Assembly: GCA_946490455.1 (NCBI GenBank) | Contig: CAMLXE010000094.1 | Coordinates: forward strand, 1 to 7,068 | Length of the DNA: 7,068 bases | Direction of reading: 5' to 3' | DNA from: an uncultured Desulfovibrio sp. | Lineage (GTDB): Bacteria > Desulfobacterota > Desulfovibrionia > Desulfovibrionales > Desulfovibrionaceae | Part shown: positions 1-6,282 of the stretch, one piece after another | How the letters are laid out: every line of letters starts with the position of its first letter | Numbering within the stretch: position 1 is the stretch's first letter | Made by a program: the position numbers and the translations under genes | Notes under the pieces: model-generated | Database searches by the model: none | Told to the model about the DNA's origin: nothing | The model's input: the letters and a program-made list of their open reading frames with translations, nothing else

Positions 1-1324
1 TGGCCACCTTAGGGGCATTGTAATCGGGGTTGGCTTTCAGGCGGGCATCCCCATCCTCGGTTGCGCAGGCATAGGCACCCAGCACGCTTTTGTGCATCCA
101 GCCTTGCTTGTCGCCATAGTAGAGAACCTTGAACCAACCTTTCCGCTCTTCCAGAAGTGTGACTACACGCCGAGTCAGCTTCTCATCATCGGGCAGCTCG
201 TTATTGACCGGGAAGGGGATGGTAGCGATGATTTTGCCGGAGGGAGCATCGCGCACGTTGGTTCCCATCCTGTCGCTGTCCGTAATCAGAGCCTGTACAG
301 GCATGCTCTCGTACGGCATGGCGTTGCTGACAAGCTGGGCTTGAATGCCCGGAGCATTCGTGTCCATGAGCGCATTCTGCGTCTGCCCTTCAACGCTGGT
401 GGAAGCGGGGTTGGGGGGGGCAATACCTGGTGCAGCTTGTCCACCAGAACGTTCTCTCTTCGCCCGCTTTTGCCGCGCAGCATTGTCCCACAGCCAGCCC
501 AGACCGGCATCCTTCAGCCAGGCTTCACGCTCGGGCCATAACCCTTCCCATGCACGCTGTCCCTGGCTGTCCCGGACTTCCGTATCTGCGCCTCTTTCCA
601 GCAGGGCCTTGATAACTTGCGGGTTCTGGTTTCTGCGGACGGCCAACATGAAGGGAGTTTCCCCCATCATCTGGGGATTGGTCACGGCATCGACATCCAG
701 ACCTGCATCGATGAGGATATGGACAGCCTGGGGATCCCATCCCTGTTCAGCAACAATGTGCAGAATGTTCTGTCCTCCGGCCTCTTCGGGCAGTCCCTTC
801 TTCGGATCTGCTCCGCCTTTTATCAGCGCGTGCAGTACCGATGCATCCGGCTGGAACACGGCCGCCCACAGCAGGGGGGTGAAACCGTTCGGTAGTATTT
901 TGTTCGTTCCGCCAAAGTTTATGGTGCTGCGCCATTCCTCCAAAGGAGCCTTGCGAACAGCCAGTCTGGCCAGATTCAGAGTCGGGCCGAGATACGCTTC
1001 CGCTTTTCCGGTGCCTGGGCGCGCACCAAGCTGGACCATATACTGAACAGCACCAAGTTCCTGTGCGGAAGCACCTAACAGGGCATAATCAAGAACCGTG
1101 AGACCTGAGCTGTCCTCTTGATTCCATGCATCGCCTTCCCTGTGAGGAACTGGCTCATCGCTTTCCTGCATACCTTCATATACCCATTCCTGTTTGTCTG
1201 CCCAGGCCTGCGCATAGTCATTGAGGACCAGGAACTCAGTGGTTGCCGCTGCGATGCCGGGCACGCCCGGAGCGAATGCTGCCAGAAGCAGAACAAAACA
1301 GTAAGGGAACAGACGGATTGACAT
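1..1324 (-). CDS. Exported ankyrin-repeat protein with C-terminal bacterial SH3 domain (3' end beyond window)
   Basis: The frame is open from an ATG at 1324 to the left edge (441 complete codons), so the C-terminus is missing. Residues 1-27 look like a Sec signal peptide (MSIR, then a Phe/Val/Leu-rich core, with cleavage near GIAAA), placing the protein in the periplasm or outside. Ankyrin-like repeats are visible at about 72-104 (degenerate, GLTVLDYALLGA), 146-177 (GFTPLLWAAV...LIKGGADP), 183-215 (GQNILHIVAEQG...LIDAGLDV) and 220-253 (GETPFMLAVRRN...LLERGADTEV). A Lys/Arg- and then Pro/Ser-rich linker follows (about 283-345). An SH3b-type domain lies at about 355-418, with NVRDAPSGKIIATI and GWFKVLYYGDKQGWM as hallmarks. 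Ankyrin repeats bind proteins; SH3b domains in exported bacterial proteins often bind cell wall or protein ligands. The ATG is preceded by GGGAGG with a 7-base spacer. The gene starts 31 bases after the DUF805 gene, so it is probably in the same operon. An eight-base C run lies in the linker. The molecular role is unknown. Confidence 0.88.
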   Translation of the reverse strand, partial: MSIRLFPYCFVLLLAAFAPGVPGIAAATTEFLVLNDYAQAWADKQEWVYEGMQESDEPVPHREGDAWNQEDSSGLTVLDYALLGASAQELGAVQYMVQLGARPGTGKAEAYLGPTLNLARLAVRKAPLEEWRSTINFGGTNKILPNGFTPLLWAAVFQPDASVLHALIKGGADPKKGLPEEAGGQNILHIVAEQGWDPQAVHILIDAGLDVDAVTNPQMMGETPFMLAVRRNQNPQVIKALLERGADTEVRDSQGQRAWEGLWPEREAWLKDAGLGWLWDNAARQKRAKRERSGGQAAPGIAPPNPASTSVEGQTQNALMDTNAPGIQAQLVSNAMPYESMPVQALITDSDRMGTNVRDAPSGKIIATIPFPVNNELPDDEKLTRRVVTLLEERKGWFKVLYYGDKQGWMHKSVLGAYACATEDGDARLKANPDYNAPKVA

Positions 1325-1355
1325 AAGGGAGCCTCCCATGTGGTCTGTCGGTTGT

Positions 1356-2471
1356 TTATTGAGATATGGTACGGACCTCGATGGGCTGAGGCACGGCAAA
1401 ATCCATGCCGTACAGCCGTATGGTTTTGGGCGTGGAACCATCCAGTTCAGGGAAAAAGAATGTCAGCTTTTGTGCGGCCCGTTCCGGTACTGTCACAAGG
1501 CGTTCCCCGACGGGGTTTTGCTCGTAGACAAAATTTTCCTGATCCAGCAGAAGGATCTGCTGTTTCTCCGTAAGCCCGGTCAGGCGCACGGGGAACTCCT
1601 GCGGGTTTTTGACGGCCAGAATGATGCGCCAGGAGCGGTCTTCCTGTTGTTCAGCCTTGAGGACTCGCGTTTCAGTCAGGGTCGCGAGGTCTTTGCTGTT
1701 AGTGATGAGCCGCGTGCCGTCCGAGCCGTCGAGCTGGGCCTGCATATCGCGTGCGCCTTCCTGCATACCCTTCGTCATACCGCCGATGGCTTCCCCCATA
1801 ATGGAGAACAGGCCACCGAATGCTTCTTGAAGGTTCAGTTCTACTTCTTCTTCGGAGGAAGATGAGGAGGGAGTGGGAGAGAAAACGTGCGTGCTCTCCG
1901 GGGAGCCTGAATGCGAAGCAATGGAAGATGATGATTCCGCGCTGGACGCGGTTTTCGCCGTGAAAAGCGGAGCGGCAAGGCTCAGCCCCACAAGACAGTA
2001 CAGGCCCAGGAAAGTGCTCATAGTGCGCGTATTGCCGTTCCCCTCTCGCCTTTCCGTTTCTACGCCCATTTGTGTACCGACCTCACGGGGGCCGAAGCGG
2101 TTATCTGCTGCCTTGCCGGGCAGGCAGAAAAAAATAAACAGGGGAATGAGGCCCACGATGGTCAGCCCCAGCAGCATCCACCAGCCGTTGAAGTTGATGT
2201 CGTGCAGACGCCGTACAGCAACGGCCAGAGCAGGCAAGAAAAGTGCCAGCTGAACGATGCCCATGGCATCATCTGCCGTTTCCGTGCCCATAAGCTGCTG
2301 AACGGCGGCGTAGATTGCCATGCATACAAGCGAATTGAACAGGGAAAACCACCAGTACTCCGCCCTCGTAGCGCGCCCACGGAATGTTGCGTATTTCCTG
2401 AGGCAGCGGACAACGGATTCCTTGAAGCCCAGCCTGTGCGGATTTGGAGTTATGCTATGTGCGCTGTTCAT
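1356..2471 (-). CDS. DUF805 membrane protein fused to an extracytoplasmic beta-rich domain
   Basis: 371 residues, ATG to TAA, with AAGGAG seven bases before the ATG. Residues 17-130 form a DUF805 (YhaH-like) module: the FRGRATRAEYWWF motif at 30-42, hydrophobic segments at about 42-60, 70-86 and 97-116, the conserved RRLHDINFNGWW at 87-98, and the terminal PGKAADNRFGP. A charged loop (about 131-150) leads to a fourth hydrophobic segment at 151-170. A low-complexity Ser/Glu-rich linker follows (about 174-210), then a short Gly/Met-rich stretch (219-243). A region of alternating strands lies at about 255-362; it reads like a small immunoglobulin-like or beta-sandwich domain, but I cannot name its family. 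By topology the C-terminal part should lie outside the cytoplasmic membrane. DUF805 proteins are usually only about 110-160 residues, so this is a much longer form. DUF805 has no established biochemical function. The gene sits 86 bases after the nucleotidase gene and 31 bases before the ankyrin/SH3 gene. Confidence 0.85.
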   Translation of the reverse strand: MNSAHSITPNPHRLGFKESVVRCLRKYATFRGRATRAEYWWFSLFNSLVCMAIYAAVQQLMGTETADDAMGIVQLALFLPALAVAVRRLHDINFNGWWMLLGLTIVGLIPLFIFFCLPGKAADNRFGPREVGTQMGVETERREGNGNTRTMSTFLGLYCLVGLSLAAPLFTAKTASSAESSSSIASHSGSPESTHVFSPTPSSSSSEEEVELNLQEAFGGLFSIMGEAIGGMTKGMQEGARDMQAQLDGSDGTRLITNSKDLATLTETRVLKAEQQEDRSWRIILAVKNPQEFPVRLTGLTEKQQILLLDQENFVYEQNPVGERLVTVPERAAQKLTFFFPELDGSTPKTIRLYGMDFAVPQPIEVRTISQ

Positions 2472-2557
2472 GGCTGTTCTCCTTTGTAGAGCCCGTCAGA
2501 ATCTTCATGTTGCGGATGGCGGACGGGTTCGGCGTGGTCTCTGTTCTTCCTGGGTGC

Positions 2558-4183
2558 CTACTTACGAATGATGCGTTCGCCCTTGGGCTGAGGCAGAGGT
2601 AAATGCTTCCTCATGTATTCTTCCACCACCGTAATATCGATGGGTTCGGGCGAAGGAATCACCTTGCTATTCTTGAGCATTTCGTAAGCATCCCCGCCGC
2701 GTGCCAGATAATCGGTGATGATGATGCCATAGTGGGCTTTGGGGTCGAGGGAAGTGGCCGTGTCCTTTTCATCCAGGATTTCCGCCTTGACTACGCGGGA
2801 ACCCGCCGGACGCGTACCGTCAACGACATAGCGCAGACCTGCGGTGTGCAGAAGGCGCGGGCCCTTGGCGCCTTCTTCAGAAACGCCATGTTCAAGGGCT
2901 GCCAATAATAGTTCTCCCGTGAGTTCGCGTATCACCAGAGTGTTGCCGAACGGGATGACGCTGAGCAGATCGCCCCGGGAAATGGATCCTGCAGGAAGGG
3001 CAGCTCGCACGCTGCCGCCGTTACACAGGGCTACATGCGCGCCAAAGGGGCGTGCGTATTCCAGCATGGCGTCAGCGATAAGGCTGCCTCCCAGGCAGTC
3101 ATCCTCGCGGCAGGCATCCATTCCATCGGGCATGGAAATATTGTGGCTGCCTACCTTGATATTGCGGTATTCATCCAGAATGGTGGCGTAGTTCTTTACC
3201 AAGGCACTTATTTCCGCATTGCGCGGTTCTGAGGCAGAAAGTTCTCTCGCTCCACCGCTCCAGGCTAGGGGAACTCCCTGTTTGTCAAAACTGACATTGA
3301 GCTCACCCAGATACTGCGTGGCCCGTTTGGCGCTGACCACCAGTACAGGCTGTCCAGAGGGGGAATACTCGACTATGGGATAGGGACCTTCCTCGGAGTC
3401 CGGGCCCAGATAGCTGTGACTATGGCCACCTACGATAATATCCACACCGTCCACGCTGCGCCCCAGTTCCCTGTCGTCAGCCAGTCCAATGTGCGTAAGA
3501 GCGATGATGTGCTTTACACCTTGTCCCTCCAGCTCCTTTACTGTCCTTTGCAGGCAGTTGACCGTATCTTCGAAAAGAGTATGGGAGCAGGCGGAGGCCA
3601 GATTAACTACTTCATTGTTGGCTATGCCCACTATGGCTACTTTTTGCCCGCGTACTGTGAGTACGGTGTAGGGAGCATAGTTGCCTTTGAGCATGGGACA
3701 GCCTTTTTCGGGCTTCAGGTTGGCTGCCAGCACGGGAAAGGGAATATCCTCCAGAAAGCGCGTCAGTTCCAGGCAGCCTTCGTCAAATTCATGGTTGCCC
3801 AGTGTCATGGCGTCGTAAGGCATGTACTGCGCCAGCGCGGCAAGCATGGGCCACTTGTTTACGCTGTAGAAAAGGGTCCCCTGAAATTGATCACCCGCAT
3901 CCAGGGCAATGACGTTGTCGTTTTGCGACTTGGCCGCGCGTATGGCACTAGCGATGCGGCTCAGTCCGCCGCGGCATTCTTTGTCATCAAAGCAGGCGTT
4001 GCCATACTTGTTGATGCCCGCAATGTGGGAATGTGTATCGTTTGTATGCAGGATGGTCAGTGCAAGACAGTCTTCCTCCAGAGATGGACGCTGCGTATGC
4101 GAACAGCCTTCCTGTGCCAGGGACAGGGTAAAAAGCAAAAGCACTGTACAGACTGTTTTCGCGCAATGGCACAGGATGTTCAT
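2558..4183 (-). CDS. Exported 5'-nucleotidase / UshA-family metallophosphoesterase
   Basis: 541 residues from the chosen ATG to TAG. The N-terminal metallophosphatase domain shows the two-metal motifs in order: NDTH (D49, H51), GDQFQGT (D98), GNHEFDEG (N130, H131), THIG (H231) and GGHSHS (H254, H256). The C-terminal substrate domain shows NGGSVRAALPAG (388-399, with R393), PFG (F412) and ARGGDAY (494-500), matching the nucleotide-binding and base-stacking regions of UshA. All expected active-site residues appear present, so it is probably active on extracytoplasmic nucleotides, releasing phosphate and nucleoside; the precise substrate (5'-nucleotides, UDP-sugars, 2',3'-cyclic nucleotides) cannot be read from sequence. 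The N-terminus (MNILCHCAKTVCTVLLLFTLS) is a signal peptide; C27 follows AQEG, a poor lipobox, so lipid anchoring is uncertain. Cysteine pairs C64/C70 and C358/C363 may form disulfides. An in-frame ATG at 4291 was rejected because it overlaps the LRR gene and a hairpin, whereas 4183 has GGGGAGGG just upstream and begins exactly at the signal peptide. Confidence 0.95.
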   Translation of the reverse strand: MNILCHCAKTVCTVLLLFTLSLAQEGCSHTQRPSLEEDCLALTILHTNDTHSHIAGINKYGNACFDDKECRGGLSRIASAIRAAKSQNDNVIALDAGDQFQGTLFYSVNKWPMLAALAQYMPYDAMTLGNHEFDEGCLELTRFLEDIPFPVLAANLKPEKGCPMLKGNYAPYTVLTVRGQKVAIVGIANNEVVNLASACSHTLFEDTVNCLQRTVKELEGQGVKHIIALTHIGLADDRELGRSVDGVDIIVGGHSHSYLGPDSEEGPYPIVEYSPSGQPVLVVSAKRATQYLGELNVSFDKQGVPLAWSGGARELSASEPRNAEISALVKNYATILDEYRNIKVGSHNISMPDGMDACREDDCLGGSLIADAMLEYARPFGAHVALCNGGSVRAALPAGSISRGDLLSVIPFGNTLVIRELTGELLLAALEHGVSEEGAKGPRLLHTAGLRYVVDGTRPAGSRVVKAEILDEKDTATSLDPKAHYGIIITDYLARGGDAYEMLKNSKVIPSPEPIDITVVEEYMRKHLPLPQPKGERIIRK

Positions 4184-4188
4184 GCGAA

Positions 4189-4196
4189 CCCTCCCC
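4189..4196 (-). promoter_or_regulatory. Shine-Dalgarno sequence that fixes the nucleotidase start
   Basis: On the minus strand GGGGAGGG lies five bases before the ATG at 4183. This, together with the signal peptide beginning at that codon, selects 4183 over the upstream in-frame ATG at 4291. The longer reading would add 36 residues ahead of the signal peptide. Confidence 0.8.
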
Positions 4197-4240
4197 GAGT
4201 AGTCAGGTTTAAGAAACATCTTGCTTTTTGGACTGGCAAG

Positions 4241-4270
4241 GGGGCCGCAGGCCCTGTCGCTTGCGGCCCC
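4241..4270 (-). terminator. GC-rich hairpin after the LRR gene, possible terminator or attenuator
   Basis: GGGGCCGCA (minus strand, 4270-4262) pairs perfectly with TGCGGCCCC (4249-4241), giving a 9-base-pair GC-rich stem with a 12-base loop. It begins seven bases after the LRR stop codon, which is where an intrinsic terminator would be expected. The following minus-strand bases (CTTGCCAGTCC) lack a clean T run, so it is not canonical. It could act as a partial terminator or as a 3' stability element separating the LRR message from that of the nucleotidase. Confidence 0.45.
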
Positions 4271-4277
4271 GTTCATG

Positions 4278-5765
4278 TTAACGCTGTTCAACCTTCACGT
4301 TCTGGGCAAAGCCGCTCAGTTCAGCATCAGGGAAGGCCCCTTTGGAAACGATTATCCTCTTCAGATTTGGCAGGGCCTTGAGGGGGGCCAGGCTGCTGAT
4401 GCCTTTGCTACCCTTCATCTCTACATAGGTGAGCCCGGAGCACCCCGCCAGAGCTTCAAAATCGGCTATCTGGCTGTCGTTGATTCTGACCGAGTTCAGA
4501 TTGGACAGTTTGGCCAGACCAGACAGGCTGAATGGCTCACCTTCCACATTAACCTTGACCAGAGTAAGTTTTTCCATGGAAGTGAGAGCGGCCATATTGC
4601 CCGCGTTCACGATCTTGGCACCTGTGATGCTCATTTCTTTCAGCTTGCCCCAGCCCTTGGCGCAGGCCATGTCAAAGGGGTCTCCGCTTTTTTTATTGTA
4701 CTCCGAGGTGATGGTGAACTTCTGCAGCTCCGTCAGTTCAGCCAGGGCAGCGGAATTGGTAGCACCGTCCACTGACCAGAGCTTGAGTTCCTTCAGCGTC
4801 TTCGTTTTACCCACACTACCAAGGTCACCCACGGGAACGCGCATATTCCAGATTTGGAGCTTTTCCACTTTGGAGGAAGCCAGGGGGGAATAGTCGGTCA
4901 CGTATTCGGCAAACATGTCAAAGACACGCAGGGCAGGCAATTCGGCGACAAAGGCTATGTTGTCCAGCTTGGTGAGACCGCCATTGAGCTCCACGATCTG
5001 CTTCAGCGCACCCAGAGTAGAGAAGTCGGCTTCCTTGACAGCATAGTAGGTGAGCTTCTTCAGTTTTTCACAGTTGGCCAGCGGGCTGAAGTCCTTCACT
5101 GTTGCTCCATAGAGATTCAGTTCGCTCAGGTTGGGCATCTTGGCGAGAGGAGCAAGGTCATTGATGGTGCAGTATTTCAGCTCAAGCTTGGAGCTCCCCA
5201 GGTGCTGAAGCGGCGAGAGATCCGTTGGAGCGGCTCCATTGATGGTGACGCGGGGATTGCCAGACAAAGTGGGAAAGCCCTCAAAAGACGTCAGGGAATT
5301 CCCGGCGTTGATCTCGACCTCCTTGAGGCCGGTCAATCCAGCCATCCATTTAAGGTCTGGGCCCATGGCGTCGCTGGTCAGTTCAAGCTTGATTAGCTTG
5401 AGGTTGGCTAAAGGTGACATATCCGCCACGGATTCGGCGTCCATCTCAAAAGAGGTCAGTTTTTTGAGCCCCGCCACAGGAGCGATGCTCGTGAGTTCAT
5501 CCTTTTTGCCTTTGATGTCGATACTGGTGGCATCGGGGAAGGTCTGGCAGAACTTGACCAGATCTGCATCGTTGATGTTCTCAAGTTTAAAAGTAGGTGT
5601 CTTGATTTTGCCAACAAACTCCTTGGCCTGGCTGATGCCATCATCGGTGAGCGCTTCTTTCACGGTGATGGTGCTACCGGAACGCTTGACGGAAGGCTCC
5701 GCATAGGCTGACGAAACACTCAGCCCCACTGCCAGCATGGCGCAAAAAATGGTTTTCATGGACAT
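4278..5765 (-). CDS. Exported leucine-rich-repeat protein (internalin-like 22-residue repeats)
   Basis: 495 residues, ATG to TAA. AGGAGGG lies eight bases before the ATG; a second ATG two codons later is less well spaced. Residues 1-22 form a clear Sec signal peptide (MSMKT, hydrophobic core, AYA cleavage site before E23). From about residue 91 to the end there are tandem repeats of roughly 21-23 residues built on the pattern (I/V)xDxSPLAxLxxLxxLxL. Good examples are at 201-222 (INDLAPLAKMPNLSELNLYG), 223-244 (VKDFSPLANCEKLKKLTYY), 289-309 (VTDYSPLASSKVEKLQIW) and 456-477 (ISSLAPLKALPNLKRIIV). Several copies in the middle (about 245-285 and 330-395) are degenerate. Such repeats form a curved solenoid that binds proteins. 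No cell-wall anchor, transmembrane segment or catalytic domain is seen after the repeats, so the mature protein is probably soluble in the periplasm or secreted. It is preceded by a 199-base gap and followed by a hairpin, so it may be its own transcription unit. Ligand unknown. Confidence 0.93.
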   Translation of the reverse strand: MSMKTIFCAMLAVGLSVSSAYAEPSVKRSGSTITVKEALTDDGISQAKEFVGKIKTPTFKLENINDADLVKFCQTFPDATSIDIKGKKDELTSIAPVAGLKKLTSFEMDAESVADMSPLANLKLIKLELTSDAMGPDLKWMAGLTGLKEVEINAGNSLTSFEGFPTLSGNPRVTINGAAPTDLSPLQHLGSSKLELKYCTINDLAPLAKMPNLSELNLYGATVKDFSPLANCEKLKKLTYYAVKEADFSTLGALKQIVELNGGLTKLDNIAFVAELPALRVFDMFAEYVTDYSPLASSKVEKLQIWNMRVPVGDLGSVGKTKTLKELKLWSVDGATNSAALAELTELQKFTITSEYNKKSGDPFDMACAKGWGKLKEMSITGAKIVNAGNMAALTSMEKLTLVKVNVEGEPFSLSGLAKLSNLNSVRINDSQIADFEALAGCSGLTYVEMKGSKGISSLAPLKALPNLKRIIVSKGAFPDAELSGFAQNVKVEQR

Positions 5766-5863
5766 ATAGGTTTCCCTCCTGCTTCTTTTTGAGGAATGTT
5801 TTGTCCAACCTTTGGGAGACGTTGCCTGTCACCGTCTGCATTTTTCCCCTGAGCCGACGGTAT

Positions 5864-5896
5864 TTGTTCAGACTGCGAATGTCCGCTTGTTCAAAC
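5864..5896 (-). repeat. Short direct repeat upstream of the LRR gene
   Basis: On the minus strand GTTTGAACAA (5896-5887) and GTCTGAACAA (5873-5864) match at nine of ten bases and are 23 bases apart start to start, about two helical turns. They lie roughly 100-130 bases before the LRR start codon in the longest non-coding gap of the window. That position and spacing suit a pair of regulator-binding sites, but no convincing -35/-10 promoter could be placed around them and chance cannot be excluded. Confidence 0.25.
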
Positions 5897-5964
5897 GGGA
5901 CGCAACGTAACAACCTGAGAACACTGATACTCTCTATTCTTGTGTAAACAGCTCCCTAACGCAG

Positions 5965-6234
5965 TTATTTTTTCGGGCATCTACCGCCCAATGAACGGGC
6001 ATATTTGTCTGCCTCTGCTCTGTTCGAAAATCCGGAAGGGGTAATAAGATATACGGAAGAGTTTTTTCCGAATTTTTTTAGATAGTTCGAAACTTGGGTG
6101 CCATTTCCGACATCCGGCCTGCCGCCAGCGGTGCAATACACATAGCTCTTGTCCCATTTGAGATTGAGATCCGCTGCCCATGCCGTTGCACATAGTGCGT
6201 GCAATACAAACATTGCGACGATAATCTTCTTCAT
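5965..6234 (-). CDS. Small exported protein of unknown function
   Basis: 89 residues, ATG to TAA, with AAGGAG six bases before the ATG. Residues 1-20 (MKKIIVAMFVLHALCATAWA) are a textbook Sec signal peptide, leaving a mature protein of about 69 residues. The mature part is basic, has two cysteines (C34 and C86) that could form a single disulfide, and ends RCPKK. The C-terminal half (VYLITPSGFSNRAEADKYAR) resembles the second half of a SPOR peptidoglycan-binding repeat in its strand, turn and 'AEAxxYAxxL' helix, but it is too short to call. It starts 48 bases after the TMEM43-like gene, so the two are probably co-transcribed. The gene is noticeably richer in A and T than its neighbours, with runs of seven and six A on the coding strand. 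No family recognised with confidence. Confidence 0.8.
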   Translation of the reverse strand: MKKIIVAMFVLHALCATAWAADLNLKWDKSYVYCTAGGRPDVGNGTQVSNYLKKFGKNSSVYLITPSGFSNRAEADKYARSLGGRCPKK

Positions 6235-6282
6235 CTTTTGCTCCTTGTCTTTTCATGGTTACAAATAGAACGCCACTGCACT

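Noticed and set aside
345..1046. 233-residue open frame on the plus strand
   Set aside because: It is antisense to the ankyrin/SH3 gene, whose frame has recognisable repeats and a signal peptide. The plus-strand translation is Ser/Pro/Arg-rich with no domain.
1356..2021. Separate gene beginning at the internal Met151 of the DUF805 fusion
   Set aside because: The segment after Met151 looks like a signal anchor, but the nearest purine-rich stretch is about 18 bases upstream, too far for normal initiation, and the frame is continuous with DUF805.
2492..2527. CCCGTC / GACGGG inverted repeat between the nucleotidase and DUF805 genes
   Set aside because: Only six pairs with a 24-base loop and no T run; expected by chance in GC-rich DNA.
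4184..4291. N-terminal extension of the nucleotidase to an ATG at 4291
   Set aside because: It would overlap the LRR stop codon, run through the hairpin, and place 36 residues before the signal peptide. The ATG at 4183 has a strong Shine-Dalgarno sequence.
3416..4381. 321-residue open frame on the plus strand
   Set aside because: It is a mirror of the nucleotidase gene, which carries a full set of catalytic motifs on the other strand. The plus-strand product has no recognisable domain and crosses the hairpin and the LRR gene end.
5831..5861. ACCGTC / GACGGT inverted repeat before the LRR gene
   Set aside because: Six pairs around a 19-base loop, with no run of T and no promoter alignment; too weak to annotate.
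5674..5913. 79-residue open frame with a TTG start in the leader of the LRR gene
   Set aside because: No Shine-Dalgarno sequence is visible, the sequence is of low quality, and it overlaps the start of the LRR gene in another frame.
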